Below are positions 1-5,055 of a stretch of 6,272 bases of DNA, in pieces. Under the pieces are notes generated by a model. That model ran no database searches. It saw nothing but the letters and a program-made list of their open reading frames with translations, and was not told the DNA's origin. Position 1 is the stretch's first letter; every line of letters begins with the position of its first letter. The DNA lies in assembly GCA_021790415.1 (NCBI GenBank), contig JAJYDZ010000112.1, positions 1 through 6,272 on the forward strand, in the 5' to 3' direction. The DNA is from Thermoplasmata archaeon. GTDB taxonomy: Archaea; Thermoplasmatota; Thermoplasmata; Thermoplasmatales; Thermoplasmataceae. The position numbers were made by a program, and so were the translations under genes.

Positions 1-509
1 TAGTAGATAAGGTAAATTTTTTAGAAAAAGACATGTACGATTTGAAATCTGATATGTTAGAAACAAGACCTGACGTTATTATTAACTGGTGGACTAGTAT
101 AGGATACCATTCCCCAATGAAAGATGTCACTTTTTTTAAAAGACTCAGAGACCTATCGAAAACTGGAACTCTTTTCATGGTTGAAACTTGGCATAGAGAG
201 TTTATCATAAATCACCCGATTAGGCAGATGTGGAAATCTCTAGGAAATAAAATTGTTCTCGTTGAAAATAATTTTGATTATTCCTCGTCATCAATCCAAA
301 GCAATCATAAATACTATGAAAAAAACATAAATGACCTAAAATATTTGGGGCAATTCGATTCTAGGATAATTGTTTACGACAAGGATGAATTAGAGCTAAT
401 GCTAGAAAAATCTGGCTGGAAGATAGTTGGCACATATAACGATATTTTCACTAGAGCCCCATTTCTGCAAACTAAAGATAGGCTCCTGATAATTTCGAAG
501 GCCATATAA
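1..509 (+). CDS. Class I SAM-dependent methyltransferase, C-terminal part (5'-truncated by window edge)
   Basis: The reading frame is open from base 3 to the TAA at 507-509. The first ATG (33) lies inside the protein, because the ten codons before it (VDKVNFLEKD) run straight into the family pattern. 'VNFLEKDMYDL' looks like the strand carrying the acidic SAM-adenine residue, and 'RPDVIINWWTSIGYHSP' like the next strand and loop (usually 'fDvvlnlftSfGYf' in this family). 'FFKRLRDLSKTGTLFMVETWHRE' corresponds to the helix and strand after motif III, and the end 'DRLLIISKAI' is a typical last beta strand. The glycine-rich SAM loop would lie before the window. The substrate cannot be read from the sequence; a sugar or glycan intermediate is inferred from the surrounding glycosyltransferase and aminosugar genes. 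A T6 tract follows the stop by a few bases, and the next gene is on the opposite strand, so this is the 3' end of its transcription unit. Confidence 0.75.
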   Translation, partial: VDKVNFLEKDMYDLKSDMLETRPDVIINWWTSIGYHSPMKDVTFFKRLRDLSKTGTLFMVETWHREFIINHPIRQMWKSLGNKIVLVENNFDYSSSSIQSNHKYYEKNINDLKYLGQFDSRIIVYDKDELELMLEKSGWKIVGTYNDIFTRAPFLQTKDRLLIISKAI

Positions 510-513
510 CAGG

Positions 514-519
514 TTTTTT
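514..519 (+). terminator. T6 tract just after the methyltransferase stop
   Basis: Six consecutive T residues begin five bases after the TAA stop, with no strong hairpin before them. Archaeal RNA polymerase can terminate on T-tracts alone, and this one is well placed between convergent genes. Assignment is by position and composition only. Confidence 0.4.
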
Positions 520-572
520 AACTACATGAAATATTAATTTGAGTTCCAGCATAGCACTCCCTGCGATACCTT

Positions 573-610
573 CGTTGCTTACGACGAACCGGCTCTTGTT
601 TAAAGCAACG
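573..610. repeat. 8-bp inverted repeat in the convergent intergenic gap
   Basis: CGTTGCTT at 573-580 is the exact inverse complement of AAGCAACG at 603-610, with a 22-base loop. A competing 5-bp pair (TTCGT 571-575 with ACGAA 584-588) overlaps it. It lies between the 3' ends of the convergent methyltransferase and GT4-like genes, in a block of about 100 bases (541-640) that is near 49% GC by hand count, clearly richer than the genes around it. It could act as an RNA structure at the end of one or both transcripts, or be a remnant of older sequence. No T-tract follows the arm in either direction. Confidence 0.35.
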
Positions 611-644
611 CTAATAAAATTTCGGGTCTTTTCTCCGACCACTA

Positions 645-1709
645 CTATAAAAATCCATGAAGAAAATTACTGAAGGTTTCCATCGAATACTTTTCACAGT
701 ATGTAATATCATCTGCGATCAGTCTTTCCACAACATCGTTGTTATTGATTAATCCTAAAATGGCTGTGACAAAAGAGTCTGCATCTCTGTCAACTAGTAT
801 GATACCGGCACCATTGAGTTTACTTTCTGTAAAAACATCTATTTTGGAAGCTACAACCGGTATTCCAAGCGAAACAAAGTAGAGTGCAGACGAGCTTGCG
901 TTGTAACCGGAATGGTATGGCATTACAGCTATGGTCTTGTACCTACTCACCAAGTCTTTGACTTGATCATCGGTCAGATAACCAAGCAGATCTATACCTG
1001 CATTCCTCATCAGTTTCTCTATATTATTTTTAAAAGTGATTCCTTTTTGTGTTGTTAATAGAGTTTTATGAAAATTTCCAACCACTGAAATATCTACCGA
1101 TTTAAGTCGGATTTTGACTTCAGGAAGTATTTCAATACCTTTGTATGGTGCGATATAGCCCAAGTTTATGAGCATAGGGCTGCCCGAATTATTATAACAC
1201 TTTGTTATCTCCTTCTCTTCGCAAGGGAACGGAAAATAGTAAACATTTTTGAAACCATACTTCGATTTAAGTATATCTAGAAAGTGACGGGCGAAAACAA
1301 ATATTTTGCAGTCTTTGAGCATTTTTGTTGCAATATTTCCGCCCAATGATATAATGTTTAAATGGCTGTATCCTGAATGAGATAGATTAGAAGTATCAAC
1401 TGAATCATGTAATATCACAATAGTATTGGGATGTGAATTTGACCATATTTTTATCATCATAAAATTTAACAAGTTCCTTATTGCAGACTTTCCAAACGAA
1501 GTAAAGCCTAAGTTGAAAATAACCACCCCTTTATAGGACATAACGGTCTTCCAAATTCTTAATAGGCCTTTCCATGAAGGGGTTGACTCATGATAGACAA
1601 TATCGTTTGATTTTTTTAGTTCGGCGAACAATTTCCATCCAAAATCTCCAATACCGCTACCACGAAAACTATTGATAAAGGTAACACTGGTTTTACTAGA
1701 TATTTTCAT
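645..1709 (-). CDS. Divergent GT4-like (GT-B fold) glycosyltransferase
   Basis: Predicted to move a sugar from a nucleotide sugar onto a glycan or lipid-linked acceptor at the cytoplasmic face of the membrane. The 354-residue length is normal for GT4. The N-terminal half has the beginning 'SVTFINSFRGSGIGDFG' (residues 8-24), the strand 'GVVIFNLGFTSFG' (61-73) and 'TIVILHDS' (96-103), as expected for an acceptor-binding Rossmann-like domain. The C-terminal half has 'MLINLGYIAPYKGIEIL' (179-195), the usual 'G.i...KG...ll' opening of the donor domain, then 'DLLGYLTDDQV' (240-250), then 'YHSGYNASSSALYFVSLGIPVVAS' (265-288), which aligns with the donor-site region. The normal E-x7-E is missing there and replaced by a Ser-rich stretch, as in some divergent GT4 groups. 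There are no transmembrane segments. The ATG at 1709 is the first start in frame; a weak AGGGTTGAT with six bases between it and the ATG is the only Shine-Dalgarno-like sequence. It follows the GT2 gene by 62 bases on the same strand and is probably cotranscribed with it. It ends with TAG at 645-647. Confidence 0.8.
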   Translation of the reverse strand: MKISSKTSVTFINSFRGSGIGDFGWKLFAELKKSNDIVYHESTPSWKGLLRIWKTVMSYKGVVIFNLGFTSFGKSAIRNLLNFMMIKIWSNSHPNTIVILHDSVDTSNLSHSGYSHLNIISLGGNIATKMLKDCKIFVFARHFLDILKSKYGFKNVYYFPFPCEEKEITKCYNNSGSPMLINLGYIAPYKGIEILPEVKIRLKSVDISVVGNFHKTLLTTQKGITFKNNIEKLMRNAGIDLLGYLTDDQVKDLVSRYKTIAVMPYHSGYNASSSALYFVSLGIPVVASKIDVFTESKLNGAGIILVDRDADSFVTAILGLINNNDVVERLIADDITYCEKYSMETFSNFLHGFL

Positions 1710-1771
1710 GTGCTATCAACCCTGTTTAAGTTTGTACTTCCGGGAATGAAAGAACGATAAGTAAATGCATA

Positions 1772-2578
1772 TTAGTGAAACTCATTTATAAAATTCAATA
1801 TCTTTGTCGCAGGTCCACTAAGGACTCTTTCATATTTTTTATATATCTTCGTATGAACTAATCTAATTCCCAATACTCCTAGGAACATCAAGAGTACGTG
1901 ATTTTTGATTACTGACATCTTTGTACCTTTCATATGAGTCCAGCTGATTCCTTTCTCCACGATTCTTATCCCAAACCTCTGGAAAGTAAAAAGTAGATCC
2001 GCATCAAATAAACTATTAGTCACTCTTATTTTATTCACTAAAGATTTTGCCACTGGACCATAAAAGCACTTTAGACCGCACTGTACATCTTTCACTTTCA
2101 GTCCCAGAATTAAATACAGTATATAATGCCATATTCTACCTGAAAGGGTCTTGAGCACTGACTCATGGTTTTTGATAACAGCTCCACGAACCCAGCGGGA
2201 CGCAACCACACATGGATTTTCCTTTGAAACTTCTGCCGCGACTTTAGCGAGTTCGAACCAAGGAGCTGCCCCATCGGCGTCAATAAAGCACACGATTTCG
2301 GATTCTGCTTGAGTTATACCTCGTAAAACCGCTCCGCCTCTACCTAGTTTTTTTCTAAACCTTAACACATTAATTTTTCCCCCAAACGACTTTGCGATAG
2401 CTTCGGTGTTGTCATTGCCATCAACAACTACAATAATCTTATCTAGGTTCTTCAAGTGGGATGTAAGATCGCCTAGCAACGGCGAGATTCTTTTTTCCTC
2501 GTTATAAGCAGGTACAACTACTGATATCTGGCCATGAGTTTGTAACTCTTCCAATTCACTCTGTAAAACAGATACCAT
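1772..2578 (-). CDS. Family-2 polyprenyl-phosphate glycosyltransferase (ALG5/DPM1-like)
   Basis: Likely transfers a hexose (glucose or mannose) from UDP or GDP onto dolichyl/polyprenyl phosphate at the cytoplasmic face of the membrane, giving the lipid-linked donor used in archaeal protein or surface glycosylation. The GT-A fold is clear: 'ISVVVPAYNEEKRI' (18-31), nucleotide-binding 'VVVDGNDNTEAIA' (50-62), 'GRGGAVLRGI' (79-88), and the metal-binding DXD as 'FIDADGA' (98-104: D100, D102). Next come 'ASRWVRGA' (126-133), 'KDVQCGLKCFYG' (163-174, the hallmark of the DPM/ALG5 branch), 'FDADLLFTFQRFG' (191-203) and 'W' at 213. At 268 residues the protein has only the catalytic domain. A hydrophobic stretch (about 228-241) may sit on the membrane, but there is no GtrA-like or multi-pass C-terminal domain. 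The ATG at 2578 leaves 17 residues before the first strand and is preceded by a TATA-like box at leaderless distance. Sugar and nucleotide specificity cannot be read from the sequence. Confidence 0.9.
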   Translation of the reverse strand: MVSVLQSELEELQTHGQISVVVPAYNEEKRISPLLGDLTSHLKNLDKIIVVVDGNDNTEAIAKSFGGKINVLRFRKKLGRGGAVLRGITQAESEIVCFIDADGAAPWFELAKVAAEVSKENPCVVASRWVRGAVIKNHESVLKTLSGRIWHYILYLILGLKVKDVQCGLKCFYGPVAKSLVNKIRVTNSLFDADLLFTFQRFGIRIVEKGISWTHMKGTKMSVIKNHVLLMFLGVLGIRLVHTKIYKKYERVLSGPATKILNFINEFH

Positions 2579-2600
2579 TTTGCATGGAATTATTTAGAAT

Positions 2601-2610
2601 AATAATATAG
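2601..2610 (-). promoter_or_regulatory. TATA-like box for the minus-strand GT2/GT4 block
   Basis: On the minus strand this reads CTATATTATT, centred about 28 bases before the ATG at 2578. That is the spacing expected when an archaeal transcript starts at, or a few bases before, the start codon. No Shine-Dalgarno sequence lies between the box and the ATG, which agrees with a leaderless mRNA. The surrounding sequence is AT-rich, so a chance match is possible. Confidence 0.5.
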
Positions 2611-2883
2611 TTTGGATGTTGTAATGATCGCATAATCACTGATCAAAACAATCAATAAGATACAACTTTAATCATAACAATTTTAGCTTACTTTCCAACG
2701 CTGGGGAGCCCACGTAACAATTGTTTCTATGTTTAGAGCTACTATTCAAATTTCTTCTGTCCTTACTATCCTCAAACTAAAAGATCGGCTTGACAAGTAA
2801 TTGTATGATTGACCCAAGTCTTTGGATTTCATAAAATGATCACTGTCTGTTGACCTGTCAGTTTAGGGTTCTTTCGCGATAGA

Positions 2884-2895
2884 GGTGATTAAATT
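2884..2895 (+). repeat. 12-mer GGTGATTAAATT, copy 1, within a Shine-Dalgarno-like sequence
   Basis: AGAGGTGATT at 2881-2890 matches the archaeal Shine-Dalgarno consensus GGAGGTGAT closely, yet the next start codon (ATG 2942) is more than 50 bases away and no small ORF begins at normal spacing: the frame after it meets TAA at once. The 12-mer at 2884-2895 recurs exactly at 4513-4524 in the other long intergenic region, and in both cases CTA follows shortly afterwards (immediately here, after ATT there). It could be a shared regulatory element or a chance repeat in AT-rich DNA. Confidence 0.35.
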
Positions 2896-2941
2896 CTAAA
2901 AATCTTCTTTTACTGCGAGTCTATCCCATTAGTAACGAATA

Positions 2942-4108
2942 ATGTCTAAAAACTTTGAAGAACGGAGGTCGGTTAGCTTTAACAATCCCGTTAATCTGCG
3001 AGTATTAATTTATTCCGATCATTTTTATCCATCAATTGGCGGTAGTGAAAATTATGCACTTGATCTCGCTAATGAGTTAAGTAGAATTGGATGTACTGTT
3101 GGTGTAGTTACCGCGGAATTCACGGATGTTCCAGATAATTTCCATTTTAAAATTTACAGAATAATGAGACCGATTTATATCCGTAAATTAAATTTCAACT
3201 TCATGGAAATTCCTCGAATAATTGCAGACTTCAAACCAGATATATTTCACATAAATTATCAAACGGGAGGAGAAAATTTACTAATATTCTTGTTAAGGTT
3301 GATGAAACTACCGATTGTCCTCACTTACCATGCCGACCATTTCGTTTTATTAGGAAAAATGCTGGATGAATTACAAGTTCTATTCTCTTTTAGGTTTGTG
3401 AACAGGATAATGGTACAATCTAGCAGAGATGAATCTAAATTTATTTCTCGAGGCTTTCCAAGAACCAAACTCACTATGTTCGGGTTTAACGCTGTGGACA
3501 CCAAGTTATTTCAGTGTAACAAGAGATCAGAAGATGAAAAAGAAGGAATAAACTTAATCTGCATAGCTAAGTTGGACACTTTACACAAATACAAGGGCAT
3601 TGATTCATTAATTGATTTAGTCTTTAGAGACAGGAATCTGCTGAGTAAATTGAACTTTAAACTGAAGATTGTAGGCAGTGGTAACCTTCGCATTTTCTAT
3701 GAGGACATGGTCAGAAAACTGGGTTTATCATTCGTAACATTCCCAGGACATCTTTCCACTCATGAATTGATCGACGAAATTTGTAAATCTGACTTTCTTA
3801 TCTTGCCTTCGATCAGCAAAGCAGAAGGTTTTGGAAGAGTAGTACTAGAGGCGTTAAGTTGTGGAACGCCTGTAATAGTTTCTAAATATGCAGGCGTTTC
3901 CGAATTGGTTGGTAAATATGATGCTGGAAAAGTCTATGATCCGTTTTCTTCCTTTTCTCTTGGGGAATATTTTCAAACGGCGCGGGAAAACTCAGGACTG
4001 TTGAGTAACCAGAAGGAAAATGGGTACAGAATGTTACAAGCAGAGAAACTTACAATTGATGATATCATTTCGCAAACCCTGGGCATCTATTATGAATCCA
4101 TTAGGTGA
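2942..4108 (+). CDS. GT4 family glycosyltransferase (canonical E-x7-E)
   Basis: A retaining GT-B glycosyltransferase that would extend a glycan from a nucleotide-sugar donor in the cytoplasm. Length (388 residues) and motif order are standard. The N-terminal domain opens with 'LRVLIYSDHFYPSIGGSENYA' (19-39), the typical 'P..GG.e' acceptor-side glycine loop, followed by 'FKPDIFHINYQTGG' (97-110), 'LTYHADHF' (127-134) and 'FVNRIMVQSS' (152-161). The domain junction 'FGFNAVDTKLF' (180-190) corresponds to the common 'ipNGvD...F'. The donor domain has 'ICIAKLDTLHKYKGIDSLI' (206-224), 'LKIVGSGNL' (241-249) and 'EGFGRVVLEALSCGTPVIVS' (295-314), in which E295 and E303 form the complete E-x7-E motif, then 'GVSELVGKYDAGKVYDP' (318-334). 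The ATG at 2942 is the first start after an in-frame TAA at 2933 and leaves about 18 extra residues before the fold. No Shine-Dalgarno sequence lies near the ATG. It is alone on its strand, flanked by long intergenic regions. Acceptor and sugar are unknown. Confidence 0.9.
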   Translation: MSKNFEERRSVSFNNPVNLRVLIYSDHFYPSIGGSENYALDLANELSRIGCTVGVVTAEFTDVPDNFHFKIYRIMRPIYIRKLNFNFMEIPRIIADFKPDIFHINYQTGGENLLIFLLRLMKLPIVLTYHADHFVLLGKMLDELQVLFSFRFVNRIMVQSSRDESKFISRGFPRTKLTMFGFNAVDTKLFQCNKRSEDEKEGINLICIAKLDTLHKYKGIDSLIDLVFRDRNLLSKLNFKLKIVGSGNLRIFYEDMVRKLGLSFVTFPGHLSTHELIDEICKSDFLILPSISKAEGFGRVVLEALSCGTPVIVSKYAGVSELVGKYDAGKVYDPFSSFSLGEYFQTARENSGLLSNQKENGYRMLQAEKLTIDDIISQTLGIYYESIR

Positions 4109-4244
4109 GATGTCTTGCTTTAAGGAACCACCAATTGGATGTACCTTCATGTAAAAACACACTCTAAAGTGCAAATAGGATGAAGTTTAATAAATATCTA
4201 AGCAACACGACGTCTGTATTGTCTTACCCCTTCCGCGTATGAGA

Positions 4245-4348
4245 TTTTTTGCTTTACATAAGATCTTTACTACGAGGATGGAAGTGCATTGACTTGACAC
4301 TGGTTTTTTACTGTAGAATTTAACCATATGGCATTATGCTCATTTTTT
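4245..4348 (+). terminator. Cluster of three T6 tracts downstream of the GT4 gene
   Basis: Runs of exactly six T occur at 4245-4250, 4304-4309 and 4343-4348. They lie between 137 and 240 bases after the GT4 stop codon, and no convincing gene lies between. Archaeal termination commonly uses one or several U-tracts, so this is the likeliest end of the GT4 transcript. The distance from the stop codon would imply a fairly long 3' UTR. Confidence 0.3.
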
Positions 4349-4512
4349 ACAAAGTTCCTGAACTTCAGTTCTCTATTCGCCGCATCAAGCAGGATAATGA
4401 TTGGAATGTTTGCACAAAATACCAAGTTCTTAAGATTTGATGCCATATATCACTGAACTGTAACAAAATAAATATTCGATTTCGAAATATGCCAGTTATC
4501 TTGGAGTTGAAC

Positions 4513-4524
4513 GGTGATTAAATT
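4513..4524 (+). repeat. 12-mer GGTGATTAAATT, copy 2
   Basis: Exact second copy of the 12-mer at 2884-2895. Here it lies 114 bases before the FdtA-like start codon. A GTG at 4531 follows 12 bases after the GGTGAT core (4513-4518) but opens only nine codons before TGA, so there is no gene to justify it as a ribosome-binding site. Confidence 0.3.
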
Positions 4525-4599
4525 ATTCTAGTGTTTCTGGAGTTTTATCTCTTTCATTGACACTTAATTTACATAAATTGTTTGAAACGCTTGTCTTAA

Positions 4600-4617
4600 T
4601 AACAAAATAATAATTAT
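4600..4617 (+). promoter_or_regulatory. BRE/TATA-like promoter of the ketoisomerase-aminotransferase operon
   Basis: TAACAAAA (BRE-like, purine/A-rich) runs into TAATAATTATG. The TATA-like part (about 4608-4616) is centred some 27 bases before the GTG at 4639, which is the spacing for transcription beginning at the start codon. The lack of a Shine-Dalgarno sequence before 4639 agrees with a leaderless mRNA. Confidence 0.5.
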
Positions 4618-4620
4618 GAG

Positions 4621-4644
4621 ATTCACGATTATCGAACCGTGAAT
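4621..4644. promoter_or_regulatory. Operator-like inverted repeat covering the GTG start
   Basis: ATTCACG at 4621-4627 and CGTGAAT at 4638-4644 are perfect inverse complements separated by 10 bases; centre-to-centre spacing is 17 bases. The right arm includes the GTG start codon at 4639. If transcription starts at the GTG, the repeat spans about -18 to +6, directly downstream of the TATA-like box, where a bound dimeric repressor would block RNA polymerase. An mRNA hairpin over the start codon is the alternative, but only if transcription begins upstream of 4621. Confidence 0.4.
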
Positions 4645-5055
4645 GATATTGATATTCGAGAAATGGTGCATTTGGATTCACGAGGAATGCTTGTTTCCTT
4701 TCAATACCCAGACTCTGTTCCGTTTGAGATAAAAAGGGTATTCTATGTTCATTTCAGCGGAAAAAATGTTGTTAGAGGGAATCATGCAAATAGAAATACG
4801 AAAGAAATGCTAATATCAGTCATTGGGAATTTTAAAATAACTTTTGATTTTGGATATGGCATCGAAACTAAATTTCTTAGAAGTGAAAAGAATGCGATAT
4901 TAGTACCTGAAATGACATGGGTATCGCAGGAAAGTCTTGACGAAAACGGTGTACTTTTGGTATTGTGTTCAACAGTATATGAGTCTGATCAAATAAGGGA
5001 TTATAATAAATATAGGGAGATGAGGAATGAAAGAAATGAAAGTACGTCCAATTGA
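4639..5055 (+). CDS. fdtA: FdtA-family sugar nucleotide 3,4-ketoisomerase (cupin), variant active site
   Basis: The family converts dTDP-4-keto-6-deoxyglucose to the 3-keto isomer, the step before 3-amination in the synthesis of dTDP-Fuc3N or dTDP-Qui3N. At 138 residues it has the full family length and cupin pattern: 'DSRGMLVSF' (13-21), 'VPFEIKRVFYV' (27-37), 'VVRGNHANRNTKEMLISVIGNF' (44-65), 'ILVPEMTW' (around 87-94), 'GVLLVLCSTVYESDQIRDYNKY' near the end. By comparison with remembered FdtA from Aneurinibacillus, the RG of 'DSRG' falls at residues 15-16 in both, which strongly supports the GTG start at 4639. The family's 'HAH' (H49, H51) is 'HAN' here: H49 is kept, residue 51 is Asn. The usual His/Phe-Ser region after the Trp is also altered ('TWVSQES'). 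The start codon overlaps the TGA of an 8-codon upstream frame (ATG 4616, stop 4640-4642). It overlaps the aminotransferase gene by 29 bases. It could be a working but divergent isomerase or an enzyme with a shifted reaction. Confidence 0.85.
   Translation: MNDIDIREMVHLDSRGMLVSFQYPDSVPFEIKRVFYVHFSGKNVVRGNHANRNTKEMLISVIGNFKITFDFGYGIETKFLRSEKNAILVPEMTWVSQESLDENGVLLVLCSTVYESDQIRDYNKYREMRNERNESTSN
5015..5023 (+). promoter_or_regulatory. Shine-Dalgarno site for the aminotransferase
   Basis: GGGAGATGA lies inside the end of the ketoisomerase gene. GGAGATGA differs at one base from GGAGGTGA, and its GGAG core ends seven bases before the ATG at 5027. GAGG at 5022-5025 could alternatively serve the ATG at 5036. 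A real site here and none before 4639 fits the archaeal pattern of leaderless first genes and Shine-Dalgarno-led internal genes. Confidence 0.6.

Larger units (their letters stand above)
2579..2941. other. Divergent intergenic region without a convincing gene
   Basis: These 363 bases separate the minus-strand GT2 gene from the plus-strand GT4 gene, and all six frames are broken by stops. They should hold both promoters. The GT2 box is at 2601-2610. For the GT4 gene the best candidate is the AT-rich TTCTAAAAAT at 2894-2903, which would give a leader of about 15-20 bases. Other structure: a perfect 10-bp palindrome AACAATTGTT at 2716-2725; the 8-mer TAACAATT present twice (2675-2682 and 2715-2722); and a Shine-Dalgarno-like AGAGGTGATT at 2881-2890. 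No tRNA, rRNA or CRISPR pattern was seen. The length is generous for a compact archaeal genome and may reflect regulation, an unannotated RNA or decayed sequence. Confidence 0.6.
4109..4638. other. 530-base intergenic region with T-tracts and the aminosugar promoter; no convincing gene
   Basis: No ORF of recognisable family was found. Two overlapping short frames on opposite strands are the only candidates. A 42-residue plus-strand frame runs 4328-4456. A 58-residue minus-strand frame runs 4270-4446 (start ATG at 4446), and it has the TATA-like ATATTTATTTT on the minus strand about 19-29 bases before its ATG. Neither resembles a known protein to me. Other contents: T6 tracts at 4245-4250, 4304-4309 and 4343-4348; a perfect palindrome ATTTCGAAAT at 4479-4488; the 11-mer TAACAAAATAA twice (4461-4471 and 4600-4610); and the GGTGATTAAATT copy at 4513-4524. 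The 3' end carries the promoter and operator-like repeat of the next operon. It may be decayed coding sequence, a small RNA locus or a regulatory region. Confidence 0.55.

Noticed and set aside
33..509. ATG at 33 as the true start of the methyltransferase
   Set aside because: The frame is open upstream to the window edge and the residues before the ATG fit the family, so the ATG encodes an internal Met.
2579..2941. CRISPR, tRNA or insertion-sequence remains in the intergenic gaps
   Set aside because: No regularly spaced repeats, no T-loop/acceptor-stem pattern, and no transposase motifs or matched terminal repeats with flanking duplications were found here or at 4109-4638.
3511..3693. 60-residue minus-strand frame
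   Set aside because: It lies wholly inside the canonical GT4 gene, opposite its conserved domain-junction and donor region; it shows no family motif and is a shadow frame.
4328..4456. 42-residue plus-strand frame
   Set aside because: Short, Phe/Ser-rich from T-rich DNA, no Shine-Dalgarno sequence, no recognisable family, and it overlaps the slightly better minus-strand candidate; kept only as a note in the intergenic entry.
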